The notes under the pieces: model-generated
Told to the model about the DNA's origin: nothing
What the model saw: the letters and a program-made list of their open reading frames with translations, nothing else
The model's database searches: none
Source: Clostridia bacterium
GTDB lineage: Bacteria > Bacillota > Clostridia > Oscillospirales > CAG-272
NCBI GenBank assembly: GCA_017625935.1
Contig: JAGALA010000049.1
Coordinates: 1-43,660 of the forward strand
Direction of reading: 5' to 3'
Length of the DNA stretch: 43,660 bases
Made by a program: the position numbers and the translations under genes
Shown here: piece by piece, positions 1 through 7,032 of the stretch
Layout: each line of letters opens with the position of its first letter
Position numbering within the stretch: the stretch's first letter is position 1

Positions 1-2
1 AA

Positions 3-1385
3 AATATCAAGGAAACAATTGAGCAGCTTGATGAATTAATTGAGAATAAAAAATATTATGAAATCAAGTCGCTTCTTAAAGACTTCGAGCCTGCTGACCT
101 GTCGCTCATTTTGGAGGAATTTCCAAGCAAGATTGGCACGCTCTTTAGACTCTTACCAAAGGACTTAGCGGCAGAATGCTTTGTCGAAATGGAAACTGAT
201 TATCAAGAGGCGCTTCTCTCCTCGTTTACCGATAACGAGCTTAAAGAGGTTATCAAGGAGCTATATATTGACGATACCGTTGATATTATCGAGGAGATGC
301 CTGCAAACGTTGTTAAGCGTATCTTAAAAAATGCAGATTCCGAAACACGAAAAACCATAAACGAAATATTAAAATATCCCGATGACTCAGCGGGAAGCAT
401 TATGACAACGGAATACGTCAGTCTTAATGAGGATATCACGGTTGAGGACGCATTAAAGCGTATCAGACGTACAGGCGTTGACAAGGAAACGATTTACACC
501 TGCTACGTTACTCGTCCTGACAGAACCTTGCTTGGCTACGTTACCGCAAAAACACTTCTCTTGTCCGATGATGAAATGATTATTGCCGATATTATGGACA
601 CAAACGTGATTTTTGTCAATACTGACGAGGACAAAGAGGTTGTTGCCAAGGAAATGAGTAAATATGACCTGCTTGCCTTGCCTGTCGTTGACCGCGAAAA
701 ACGCTTAGTCGGCATTATCACAGTCGATGACGCTATCGACGTTATCGAGGAGGAGGCAACCGAGGATATCGAAAAAATGGCGGCTATGATTCCGTCAGAT
801 AAGCCATACCTTGCCACCTCTCCATTTGAAATTTGGCGCAAAAGAATCCCGTGGCTTGTTTTGCTTATGCTCTCTGCCACCTTTACGAGCTTGGTTATCA
901 CATCTTTTGAAGATAAGCTTGTTTCAACGGCTATGGGCACGGTATTAATTGCCTTTATCCCGATGATAATGGGTACGGGCGGTAATGCCGGCGGACAAAC
1001 CTCGGTTACAATAATACGTGGTCTTGCACTTGAAGAAATCAAAATGAGAGATATTTTTAAGATTTTGTTCAAGGAGCTTCGCGTTTCACTTCTATGCGGT
1101 ATCACATTGTCGATTGCAACCTTTGCTAAGATGCTTTTGATCGACTGGCTTATCTTGAAAAACATAACCGGTGCATTTCCCGAGGCAGCGCTTGTTTGCT
1201 TCGTGGTTAGCTTAACCTTGCTTGTTACAATTATCGCTTCAAAGCTTGTTGGCTGTATATTGCCTGTTCTTGCAAAGCGCCTTGGCTTTGACCCTGCGGT
1301 TATGGCGAGCCCGTTTATTACTACCATTGTTGACGTGTTGTCGCTTCTAATCTACTTTGGTATCGCCTTTGCAATATTAAAATGA
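3..1385 (+). CDS. mgtE: Magnesium transporter MgtE, 5' end cut by the window edge
   Basis: Homodimeric Mg2+ channel of the inner membrane, gated by cytosolic Mg2+. The frame stays open to the left edge (first full codon at 3), so the gene begins outside the window. The TTG at 111 is not the start, because family-like sequence (IKSLLKDFEPADLSLIL) precedes it. About 460 residues are visible against roughly 450 in characterised MgtE, so little is missing. Order: N-terminal helical domain (to about residue 125), two CBS domains (about 127-250, beginning DDSAGSIMTTEYVSL), then a membrane domain of about five helices from PWLVLLML to the end. The pore-helix signature GTGGNAGGQTS is intact near residue 328. 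An intrinsic terminator follows directly. Assignment is firm. Confidence 0.96.
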   Translation, partial: NIKETIEQLDELIENKKYYEIKSLLKDFEPADLSLILEEFPSKIGTLFRLLPKDLAAECFVEMETDYQEALLSSFTDNELKEVIKELYIDDTVDIIEEMPANVVKRILKNADSETRKTINEILKYPDDSAGSIMTTEYVSLNEDITVEDALKRIRRTGVDKETIYTCYVTRPDRTLLGYVTAKTLLLSDDEMIIADIMDTNVIFVNTDEDKEVVAKEMSKYDLLALPVVDREKRLVGIITVDDAIDVIEEEATEDIEKMAAMIPSDKPYLATSPFEIWRKRIPWLVLLMLSATFTSLVITSFEDKLVSTAMGTVLIAFIPMIMGTGGNAGGQTSVTIIRGLALEEIKMRDIFKILFKELRVSLLCGITLSIATFAKMLLIDWLILKNITGAFPEAALVCFVVSLTLLVTIIASKLVGCILPVLAKRLGFDPAVMASPFITTIVDVLSLLIYFGIAFAILK

Positions 1386-1387
1386 AC

Positions 1388-1416
1388 AAAAGACCGTTTC
1401 ATTACGGTCTTTTTTG
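1388..1416 (+). terminator. Intrinsic terminator after mgtE
   Basis: Perfect 10-bp stem (AAAAGACCGT / ACGGTCTTTT) with a 6-nt loop and a run of T, starting 3 nt after the mgtE stop. Confidence 0.9.
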
Positions 1417-1444
1417 CATAATATGGTAAAAAGGAGATGATTAA

Positions 1445-1660
1445 ATGTGTATAGCATCTGTAAAATCAATGACGTACGCGCTTAAAGCAAAGCGCGCGCT
1501 TGCATCGTACTATATAAATTCCGAGGTAGTAAAGCTTGATTCAAGCGCGACAAAAAGCGGCTGTGCATACGGTGTAAAATTCGACTGCATCAACCTATAT
1601 GCAGCCGAAAACGCCTTAAAAAGCCATAATATCAAGTATTCACAAATATTAACGAGTTGA
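1445..1660 (+). CDS. DUF3343 protein, Se/S carrier-like
   Basis: A 71-residue protein with the pattern of DUF3343 (PF11823, putative Se/S carrier-like). It has an N-terminal strand containing a Met/Thr/Ala-Leu-Lys stretch (SMTYALKAKRAL), a central SGCAYGVKF with a Cys where family members usually carry one, and a C-terminal ENALKSHNIKY segment. A good Shine-Dalgarno AAGGAG lies at 1431-1436, 8 nt before the ATG. The stop is 2 nt before the ATG of the cysteine-desulfurase-like gene, so the two are almost certainly co-translated. That context favours a role in passing persulfide or selenide sulfur from the partner enzyme. This is inferred from the family and neighbour, not shown. The family call is good; the function is uncertain. 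Confidence 0.82.
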   Translation: MCIASVKSMTYALKAKRALASYYINSEVVKLDSSATKSGCAYGVKFDCINLYAAENALKSHNIKYSQILTS

Positions 1661-1662
1661 CT

Positions 1663-2796
1663 ATGATATATTTAGATAATGCTGCAACAACCTTCCCAAA
1701 ACCGCTTTGTGTAACTGACGAAATATCAAGGTGCATAAAAAAATACTGCGGCAACCCCGGCAGAAGCTCGCATCAGCTGTCGGTAAAAAGTGCGGAAAAG
1801 ATTTATGAAGCACGAAGTATGCTTGCAAAAATGTTTGACGGCGATGAAGAAAACGTAGTTTTCACCTTAAATACTACGTATGCCTTGAATATAGCCATAA
1901 AATCGCTCATTAAATATTCAACTCACGTATTAATCAGTGATATGGAGCATAACTCCGTTTTTCGCCCTATTTACAGATTGAGTAAGGAAAAGCTTTGCAC
2001 CTTTGATATTTTTTCGACGGGTGGCACAGATGAAGAAATAATCAATAACATTATTTCTAAAATTAAGCCTAACACCTCAATGCTTGTAGCAACACATCAG
2101 TCAAACGTGGGTGTCAGAAAATTGCCAATTGAAAAAATCGGACAGCTGTGCAAGGAGCGCGGTATTAAATTTATAGTAGACGGCGCGCAAAGCGCGGGAG
2201 TACACCCAATAAAGCTTAAAAGTATGAATATAGATGCGCTTTGTATTCCCGCGCACAAGGGGCTATACGGTCCTCAAGGTGTTGGCGCTGTTATATTCAA
2301 CACAGACAAATTCGAGCGCTCTGTGATTGAGGGCGGCACAGGTGTTAATTCTCTCGAGGAAAATATGCCCGATTTTTTGCCCGAGCTTTTCGAGGCGGGT
2401 ACTTTGCCGACACCTGCAATTGCAGGCTTTTGTGAAGCCTTAAAATGGCTAATTTCACTTGATATAAGCAAAATCAGAGCCCACGAGGAGGATTTATATA
2501 ACCTTACAAGCTCACTTTTCAAGGAAAACAAGAAAATAATTCCTTATTATATGAATGATTACTCGGGCAATACGCTTCTTTTTAATATAAAAAATATTCC
2601 CTCAAGCACGGTTGGTGAGTATTTAAATAAAAAGGGCATTTGTGTCCGTAGCGGCTTTCATTGCTCACCGCTTGCACATAGGCTATTAAATACCGGGGAC
2701 GGCGGTGCTGTGCGGGTCAGCTTTGGTATTTATAACTCACGCAGCGACGTTTATCAGCTAATGGACGCATTAAACGAGCTAAGCGTAAAAAAATAA
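1663..2796 (+). CDS. Cysteine desulfurase family PLP enzyme (class V aminotransferase fold)
   Basis: A 377-residue PLP enzyme of the class V aminotransferase fold, most like the NifS/SufS-related cysteine desulfurases. It opens with IYLDNAATTFPKP. HQSNVGV lies in the cofactor-binding region, and DGAQSAG carries the Asp that contacts the pyridine. AHKGLYGPQG holds the Schiff-base Lys (about residue 199), and RSGFHCSPLAH carries the conserved Cys that would take the sulfur. The ATG at 1663 gives the family's usual MIYLDNAAT start; a TTG at 1657 would overlap the previous gene and has no ribosome site. Paired with a DUF3343 carrier, it may supply sulfur or selenium for an unidentified acceptor. 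No SufU/IscU scaffold is adjacent, which argues against a classic Fe-S operon. Confidence 0.88.
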   Translation: MIYLDNAATTFPKPLCVTDEISRCIKKYCGNPGRSSHQLSVKSAEKIYEARSMLAKMFDGDEENVVFTLNTTYALNIAIKSLIKYSTHVLISDMEHNSVFRPIYRLSKEKLCTFDIFSTGGTDEEIINNIISKIKPNTSMLVATHQSNVGVRKLPIEKIGQLCKERGIKFIVDGAQSAGVHPIKLKSMNIDALCIPAHKGLYGPQGVGAVIFNTDKFERSVIEGGTGVNSLEENMPDFLPELFEAGTLPTPAIAGFCEALKWLISLDISKIRAHEEDLYNLTSSLFKENKKIIPYYMNDYSGNTLLFNIKNIPSSTVGEYLNKKGICVRSGFHCSPLAHRLLNTGDGGAVRVSFGIYNSRSDVYQLMDALNELSVKK

Positions 2797-2826
2797 GGAA
2801 ATCTCACAATGAGGTTTCCTTATTTT
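2791..2826. terminator. Bidirectional terminator between convergent genes
   Basis: A long hairpin with arms 2791-2806 and 2810-2826, a 3-nt loop, and A-rich and T-rich flanks on both sides. It contains the stop codons of both the plus-strand desulfurase and the minus-strand VanZ-like gene, so it can end transcription from either side. Confidence 0.88.
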
Positions 2827-3283
2827 TTATTAATTTAATTATCAATATGATTAAAAACATCAAAAGTGCGCCAAGTGGTGCACCGAGTGTATCAATCACT
2901 ACGTCAAGTAACATCGGTGCGCGTCCGGGTGACAGCGCTTGAAAGACAAACTCATCTATAATTGCATAAGTTGAAGCAAAGCCAACTGATATAAGGTACA
3001 CAAATCCGCACTTTAGCTTGATTGAAACGTTAAAAGCATTATAAGAAGTGAAGCCAAGGAGCGCATATATAGTAAAATGTGCCATTTTTCTTATAATTAA
3101 ATGAATCACGTCAAGTGCTTCGGGCGATAGCCTGTCGTAAAACGGAATTAATTTAAGAAGCGCCTCGCTCGTCGATGACGAGTCACTTGAATTTTGCAAG
3201 GAGAACCTTGCAATCACTGCCATTGTAGCAAAAACGGCAAGCCAAGAAAAAACAGTAATAATAATTTTAGATGATTTATTCAC
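2804..3283 (-). CDS. VanZ-like membrane protein
   Basis: A 159-residue VanZ-family integral membrane protein with about four hydrophobic helices. Family hallmarks are present: RFSLQNSS after the first helix, IRKMAHFTIYALLG in the second, and YAIIDEFVFQALSPGRAP followed by DVVIDTLGAPLGALL. VanZ itself gives low teicoplanin resistance by an unknown route. Most family members are stand-alone proteins of unknown role, so this is not evidence of glycopeptide resistance. It starts with GTG at 3283 and overlaps the 3' end of rpe by 8 nt, which suggests coupled translation. No other van genes are present. Confidence 0.85.
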   Translation of the reverse strand: MNKSSKIIITVFSWLAVFATMAVIARFSLQNSSDSSSTSEALLKLIPFYDRLSPEALDVIHLIIRKMAHFTIYALLGFTSYNAFNVSIKLKCGFVYLISVGFASTYAIIDEFVFQALSPGRAPMLLDVVIDTLGAPLGALLMFLIILIIKLIKNKETSL

Positions 3284-3926
3284 CGAGTAAGCTCTCCAAT
3301 CTTAGCGGATCTGCGCTCTTGAAAAATGCAGTACCAAGCACGAAAATATTTGCACCGCTTTCGTTAGCAATTTTAATCGTTTCGCTATTTATGCCGCCGT
3401 CAACCTGTATATCAACGCAAAGCGATTTATTTTCAATTTCTTTCTTTATAGCACTAACCTTTTCCATCATATCATACATAAAGCTCTGGCCTCCAAAGCC
3501 CGGCTCGACTGTCATAACAAGAACCATATCGATAAGCTCTAAATATGGGAAAATTGATTCCGCCTTGGTTGCAGGCTTTAATGAAATACCGACCTTTTTG
3601 CCATTTTTGCGAATTTTCTCAATTGAAGACAAAATTCTATTATTATCAAGGGCTTCAATATGAAAAGTGATAATATCAGCGCCGCACTTAATAAAATCAT
3701 CAATATACTTGTCAGGATTTATAATCATAGCATGAACGTCTAAAACCAAATCCGTCACGCCTCTAACGGCGGAAATTATAGGCATACCAAAGCTAATATT
3801 TGGTACAAAAGAGCCGTCCATAACGTCAATATGAACGTATTTTGCGCCACTTGCCTCGATTTTTTTGATTTCCTCGCCCAATTCAAGCATATTTGCGGCA
3901 AGAATTGACGGTGCCAATGTTTTCAT
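3276..3926 (-). CDS. rpe: Ribulose-phosphate 3-epimerase
   Basis: Interconverts ribulose-5-phosphate and xylulose-5-phosphate in the pentose phosphate pathway; a cytosolic, metal-dependent TIM barrel. The 216 residues carry the full motif set: LAPSILAANML at the N-terminus, HIDVMDGSFVPN, LDVHAMI, TFHIEA, VMTVEPGFGGQSF and IQVDGGIN. The ATG at 3926 was chosen over a longer frame because AAAGGAG sits at 3934-3940 and homologues start at MKTLAPSIL. The 32 upstream residues have no family similarity. It shares its 3' end with the VanZ-like gene. Upstream lies a long-loop inverted repeat that may end the ispDF transcript, but no clear promoter of its own was found. Confidence 0.95.
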   Translation of the reverse strand: MKTLAPSILAANMLELGEEIKKIEASGAKYVHIDVMDGSFVPNISFGMPIISAVRGVTDLVLDVHAMIINPDKYIDDFIKCGADIITFHIEALDNNRILSSIEKIRKNGKKVGISLKPATKAESIFPYLELIDMVLVMTVEPGFGGQSFMYDMMEKVSAIKKEIENKSLCVDIQVDGGINSETIKIANESGANIFVLGTAFFKSADPLRLESLLGE

Positions 3927-3990
3927 ATGTAATCTCCTTTGATTTTGTGTCAAAAATTGTAAATTTGTGTAATATAATAAAAGAAAACAA

Positions 3991-4059
3991 ATGGAAATGC
4001 GTGAGAATGGAAGAAAAATCAATTGACGTGTAAGATATAAAATCTCACGCCTTTTCCAT
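3991..4059 (-). terminator. Long-loop inverted repeat at the end of ispF, possible terminator
   Basis: Arms 3991-4006 and 4043-4059 are near-perfect complements (ATGGAAA..GCGTGAGA), separated by 36 nt. On the minus strand the second arm is followed by TTTGTTTTCTTTT. The first arm includes the last codons and stop of ispF. The loop is unusually long for an intrinsic terminator. Confidence 0.5.
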
Positions 4060-4524
4060 TATTAATGCAACCGCATGTGCGCTAATTCCTTCTTTTCTGC
4101 CTGTAAAGCCAAGCTTTTCCTCGGTTGTAGCCTTTACGTTGACAGCTGATGTTGGAATTTCAAGCACCTTTGCTATATTTTCTCTCATTTTTTCAATGTG
4201 AGGAGCCATTTTCGGTGCTTGGGCAACTATAGTCGAGTCGATATTTCCTACTACATATCCGTTTGAAAGCAATAAATCCTTAACCCTTGATAGCAAGATC
4301 ATACTGTCAATATTTTCATAAGCCATATCTGTATCAGGAAAATGATAGCCAATATCACCAAGCGATGCTGCACCTAAAAGTGAGTCGGCTATTGCGTGAG
4401 CCAAAACGTCACCGTCAGAGTGAGCGAGCAGCTTTTTTTCGTGCGGAATTTTAACTCCGCCAATTATAATGTATTCACCGTCGCAAAAGCGGTGAACGTC
4501 GTATCCGTGACCTATTCTTATCAT
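4045..4524 (-). CDS. ispF: 2-C-methyl-D-erythritol 2,4-cyclodiphosphate synthase
   Basis: Fifth step of the MEP isoprenoid pathway: forms MEcPP from CDP-ME 2-phosphate with loss of CMP. At 159 residues it has the family's usual length. Metal ligands are visible as Asp9 and His11 in GHGYDVH and His43 in [19 protein letters not shown] and the C-terminal [15 protein letters not shown], which binds the cytidine moiety, are intact. Its ATG overlaps the ispD stop as ATGA, so the two are translationally coupled. In some bacteria ispD and ispF are fused; here they are separate. The gene may be followed by a long-loop hairpin before rpe. Confidence 0.97.
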   Translation of the reverse strand: MIRIGHGYDVHRFCDGEYIIIGGVKIPHEKKLLAHSDGDVLAHAIADSLLGAASLGDIGYHFPDTDMAYENIDSMILLSRVKDLLLSNGYVVGNIDSTIVAQAPKMAPHIEKMRENIAKVLEIPTSAVNVKATTEEKLGFTGRKEGISAHAVALIMEKA

Positions 4525-5267
4525 TTGTCACCTCTTGCTTTTATTATAGCCTCTGCAAGTAAAATATCTTCCTTGTAGGTGATTTTTATATTCTCCCTGC
4601 CCGTTTCAACAAGCTTAACCTTTTGTCCGTACGCCTCAGCGAGCATACAGTCATCAGTTGCACCGATTCCCTTTTCCTTGGCGTTTTCGATGCAGTTTCT
4701 GTATAATTGATGCTCGAATACCTGCGGCGTTTGTACAGTCCACATATTTTCGCGACTGACTGTTCTTGAAATATTTTTGTCGTCATCGACTATTTTAACT
4801 GTATCAGTTACCTTATTCGCCGACGATGCTGCGCCGTTTGAACGCGCCTCGGAAATAACCGCTTCAATAATTTCGGGGGTAACCAAGCACCTTGCACCGT
4901 CGTGAATAGCAACGAGCTTTGATTTTTCGGAAATATGCTTAAAGCCGCGCATAGCTGAAATTTGTCTTGTATCGCCGCCAACAACAATACAGGATATTTT
5001 TTTATATACAGAATTGCATATTAATTTATTATAGTCGTCTGTTTCTTCCTTTTTTACAACCAAAACGATTTCTTTAATTGATGGCGATTCCTCAAAAGCT
5101 TCGATAGTTCTTGCAATAACCGCCTTGCCTAAAACCGACGCCATTTGCTTACTGCTTCTGCCGCCTGAAAATCTTGTTGATTCTCCTGCGCAGAGTAAAA
5201 TTGCAGATGTGTCAGCATTGTGAGATAAATTAAATTTTTCCGAGAGTTGAGAAAATATGTTTTTCAT
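4521..5267 (-). CDS. ispD: 2-C-methyl-D-erythritol 4-phosphate cytidylyltransferase
   Basis: Third step of the MEP pathway: couples MEP with CTP to give CDP-ME. The 248 residues include the nucleotide-binding loop [15 protein letters not shown] with a Lys in [26 protein letters not shown], and the C-terminal [11 protein letters not shown] and [11 protein letters not shown]. The ATG at 5267 was preferred because GGAGG lies at 5273-5277, 5 nt upstream. An in-frame ATG at 5279 would have that site inside the gene. About 20 residues precede the usual family start, a slightly long N-terminus. It is transcribed from an extended -10 promoter and coupled to ispF. Confidence 0.95.
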   Translation of the reverse strand: MKNIFSQLSEKFNLSHNADTSAILLCAGESTRFSGGRSSKQMASVLGKAVIARTIEAFEESPSIKEIVLVVKKEETDDYNKLICNSVYKKISCIVVGGDTRQISAMRGFKHISEKSKLVAIHDGARCLVTPEIIEAVISEARSNGAASSANKVTDTVKIVDDDKNISRTVSRENMWTVQTPQVFEHQLYRNCIENAKEKGIGATDDCMLAEAYGQKVKLVETGRENIKITYKEDILLAEAIIKARGDK

Positions 5268-5289
5268 AAAGCCCTCCATTCCTTATTTT

Positions 5290-5298
5290 ATTATAGCA
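5290..5298 (-). promoter_or_regulatory. Extended -10 promoter for ispD-ispF
   Basis: Minus strand TGC-TATAAT (TATAAT at 5290-5295) lies 13 nt upstream of the ribosome site of ispD. The -35 region is weak, but the TGn extension and A+T-rich flank fit a sigma-A promoter. Confidence 0.65.
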
Positions 5299-5332
5299 TA
5301 TATATAAGTAAAAATAAACACAAAAATAAAAA

Positions 5333-5400
5333 AGACCCTTAAATAGGTCTAAACAGTAAAAAATTCGTGCTTCGGTGAAGAAATTACTTTCTTCACCGAA
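5333..5400 (-). terminator. Tandem terminators after blaI
   Basis: On the minus strand, a perfect 13-bp stem with a 4-nt loop (arms 5388-5400 and 5371-5383) is followed a few bases on by T6. A second, smaller hairpin (arms 5346-5350 and 5333-5337) ends in TTTTTTATTTTT. Together they isolate blaI from the downstream ispD promoter. Confidence 0.85.
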
Positions 5401-5430
5401 TAATAAAACGAATAAAACACCGGAAGCAAA

Positions 5431-5808
5431 TCAATACTGTTCTTGCAACCATCTTAACATCTCATCAAGTTCCTTTGAAGTGAGTGAGTTTTTTCCATAT
5501 ACCAAATCCATCATTTTAACAAATGAACCGGCATGGTACCTTTGTAAAAAATCCAATGTGATACCTCTTATGTATAGCTCCCTTTGAGCATCAACATAAT
5601 AATATCTTTCTTTTCCCTTCTTTTCAGAATGAATAAATCCTCTTTCTTCTAATCTTGAAAGAAATGAAATCAAAGTAGGTGCCTTCCACCCTTTTTGCTT
5701 TCCGACATTTTCCATAAGATAAGCTGTGTTCACCGGGGACACCTTGCAGTCCCAGAGTGCGACCATCACATCGAACTCCGCTTCCGGCAACTTTCTTATA
5801 TTGTCCAT
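5431..5808 (-). CDS. BlaI/MecI/CopY-family transcriptional repressor
   Basis: A 125-residue winged-helix repressor. It begins with the family's LPEAEFDVMVALWD, then a helix-turn-helix region with TLISFLSRLEERGFI, a basic wing (EKKGKERYYYV), and a C-terminal dimerisation helix rich in Leu and Met. Family members repress beta-lactamase or copper-export genes and are inactivated by cleavage through a BlaR1-type sensor. No BlaR1/M56 peptidase, beta-lactamase or copper transporter lies in the window, so this is an orphan copy. It has a consensus promoter with two dyads over its -35 and -10, which points to self-repression, and tandem terminators. AAAGGGA lies about 8 nt before the ATG. Targets are unknown. 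Confidence 0.9.
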   Translation of the reverse strand: MDNIRKLPEAEFDVMVALWDCKVSPVNTAYLMENVGKQKGWKAPTLISFLSRLEERGFIHSEKKGKERYYYVDAQRELYIRGITLDFLQRYHAGSFVKMMDLVYGKNSLTSKELDEMLRWLQEQY

Positions 5809-5843
5809 GTCGATATTCCCTTTCGTTTTAGTGACGCTTCTAT

Positions 5844-5872
5844 ATTATACACTTGTCTAATATGTTTGTCAA
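5844..5872 (-). promoter_or_regulatory. Consensus sigma-A promoter of blaI
   Basis: Minus strand TTGACA (5867-5872), 17-nt spacer, TATAAT (5844-5849): a full consensus match. Confidence 0.9.
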
Positions 5873-5886
5873 CAGAATTTGACAAA
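5845..5886. promoter_or_regulatory. Two operator-like dyads over the blaI promoter
   Basis: Dyad 1 (5865-5886) is perfect: TTTGTCAA, 6 nt, TTGACAAA, covering the -35. Dyad 2 (5845-5860), TTATACA-CT-TGTCTAA with one mismatch, covers the -10 and resembles the TACA-N2-TGTA half-site layout known for BlaI/MecI operators. The centres are 23 bp apart. Binding by the adjacent repressor is inferred. Confidence 0.6.
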
Positions 5887-5897
5887 ATTTTTATAAA

Positions 5898-5922
5898 AAA
5901 GCACCGATTTTTTCGGTGCTTT
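5898..5922 (-). terminator. Intrinsic terminator after the acyl carrier protein gene
   Basis: Perfect 10-bp stem AAAGCACCGA / TCGGTGCTTT with a 5-nt loop, followed by T residues on the minus strand, just after the stop at 5931. Confidence 0.88.
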
Positions 5923-5930
5923 CGAAATTT

Positions 5931-6155
5931 CTATTGATATTTAGCAAAAATTGACTTCTCAATATCCTTCGGAGTCCTTATTTCGACAATCTCCTCGTCA
6001 TTAAATCTAACGCCAAAGGTACGCTCAACTTCCATAATAATATTAAGAACGCACAATGAATCAATATCGAAGTCAAGAATATTAGTATCTTCTTCTATCA
6101 ATGCGGGATCAACCTTTGCATATGACGCAATTGTATCAATAATCTTATCTATCAT
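5931..6155 (-). CDS. acpP: Acyl carrier protein
   Basis: A 74-residue acidic, helical carrier protein. The DIDSLCVLNIIMEVE segment contains the DSL motif whose Ser (about residue 36) takes the 4'-phosphopantetheine arm, and the third-helix region ends in TPKDIEKSI. The ATG at 6155 was chosen because AGGAGG lies just upstream; a longer frame to 6185 would place that site inside the gene. It stands alone with its own consensus promoter and terminator. No fatty-acid synthase or modular-synthase gene is next to it, and it is about 23 kb from plsX. It could be the housekeeping fatty-acid ACP or a specialised one; the sequence does not decide. Confidence 0.85.
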   Translation of the reverse strand: MIDKIIDTIASYAKVDPALIEEDTNILDFDIDSLCVLNIIMEVERTFGVRFNDEEIVEIRTPKDIEKSIFAKYQ

Positions 6156-6183
6156 TTGAAAACCTCCTTTTGCCGTTTTTATC

Positions 6184-6212
6184 ATTATATACTTTTTTCG
6201 TCATTATTTCAA
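6184..6212 (-). promoter_or_regulatory. Promoter of the acyl carrier protein gene
   Basis: Minus strand TTGAAA (6207-6212), 17-nt spacer, TATAAT (6184-6189), about 30 nt before the start codon. Confidence 0.82.
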
Positions 6213-6230
6213 TATTTTTGGCGAAAAATG

Positions 6231-6259
6231 TTGACTTTTCTTATAAAAAACCATATAAT
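6231..6259 (+). promoter_or_regulatory. Promoter of the winged-helix gene
   Basis: TTGACT (6231-6236), 17-nt spacer, TATAAT (6254-6259). It is divergent from the acpP promoter, with the two -35 boxes 18 bp apart. Confidence 0.85.
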
Positions 6260-6281
6260 TCATTTGAAATGAGGTGAAATT

Positions 6282-6986
6282 TTGAATTTAGATGACTTAA
6301 GATACTCAAACACACTTTATACATTCCGTGCTGTTTGCGAAAATCCCAAAACTGTCGACGAAATTGCAAGTGAGTTAAAAATGACACCTCTGACGGTTAG
6401 CAAAATTATATATAAGCTATACTCTGACAAGCTCGTTGATAAATACAAGAAAACGAATGAAAAACGTTGCGGACGACCGAATGATTATTATGCTCCCGGT
6501 AACTATTACTACTCTGTGCTTATGCTATGTGAAAACGGCGTCTTCTACGTTTACTACATTTCGCCAAACGGCTTGGTAACACCTCAAACAGGGCTGACTA
6601 CGAAGCTGATTAAGGGCGATGAAACAATTATGGCAAATGAAATACGCGGTCTTATTGGCAGTAAAAATCCGCGCTCGCTTGGAATATACTTATTAAGTGA
6701 CGATCAAACTTGCTTCGGCGAGGTTAAATTTGTAACCAAATGCGACCTTAACGAGCTTTTTGCCGAAGCATATCGCGACGACGAAAAGGTTATATTTATT
6801 GAGCACGATAACGCAAAAATCCTAATTAACCACTCAAAGCCGAGAATTGTAGATATCTCCTTCTCTGAGCTTAAAAGCATTTTAGATATCGATGAGTATT
6901 GCGATTACAGAGGCGAAAGCTTAAAGGATTTAGCAATAGATGCTATGAAAAAGCTAACCTTGAAGCTTTTAGAGAAAAAGATTTAA
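6282..6986 (+). CDS. Winged-helix protein with an unrecognised C-terminal domain
   Basis: A 234-residue protein not recognised beyond its N-terminus. Residues 1-70 look like the winged helix-turn-helix found in ROK-type and MarR-like regulators: KTVDEIASELKMTPLTVSKI, then a wing with RCGRPNDYYAPG, where a G-R-P segment is typical of ROK regulators. Residues 75-234 do not show ROK sugar-kinase motifs (no DxGxT, no Cys-rich zinc motif). The alternating hydrophobic pattern around GIYLLSDD could be a degenerate remnant. It starts with TTG behind GAGGTGA (6271-6277). It diverges from acpP over a shared promoter region, so regulation of acpP is possible but unproven. Confidence 0.7.
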   Translation: MNLDDLRYSNTLYTFRAVCENPKTVDEIASELKMTPLTVSKIIYKLYSDKLVDKYKKTNEKRCGRPNDYYAPGNYYYSVLMLCENGVFYVYYISPNGLVTPQTGLTTKLIKGDETIMANEIRGLIGSKNPRSLGIYLLSDDQTCFGEVKFVTKCDLNELFAEAYRDDEKVIFIEHDNAKILINHSKPRIVDISFSELKSILDIDEYCDYRGESLKDLAIDAMKKLTLKLLEKKI

Positions 6987-6995
6987 TTAAAATAG

Positions 6996-7032
6996 ATGCA
7001 CCTCAAGGTCAAATCCTTAAGGTGCATTTTTT
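6996..7032. terminator. Bidirectional terminator between the winged-helix gene and polC
   Basis: 13-bp stem with one mismatch (arms 6996-7008 and 7015-7027), 6-nt loop, then T6 on the plus strand. It lies between two convergent stop codons. Confidence 0.85.

Noticed and set aside
536..1327. 263-codon open frame on the minus strand across mgtE
   Set aside because: It is fully antisense to a well-conserved gene, Ser/Ile-rich, with no ribosome site or recognisable motif.
1657..1662. TTG start for the cysteine-desulfurase-like gene
   Set aside because: Overlaps the DUF3343 stop, has no ribosome site, and adds only two residues before the family's MIYLDNAAT start.
2804..3283. Glycopeptide resistance from a VanZ-like gene
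   Set aside because: No vanH/A/X or regulators nearby; stand-alone VanZ-like proteins are common and mostly of unknown role.
3927..4022. N-terminal extension of rpe
   Set aside because: The 32 extra residues have no similarity, and the ribosome site lies directly before the internal ATG at 3926.
5375..5587. 70-codon plus-strand frame
   Set aside because: Antisense to blaI and its terminator; no ribosome site.
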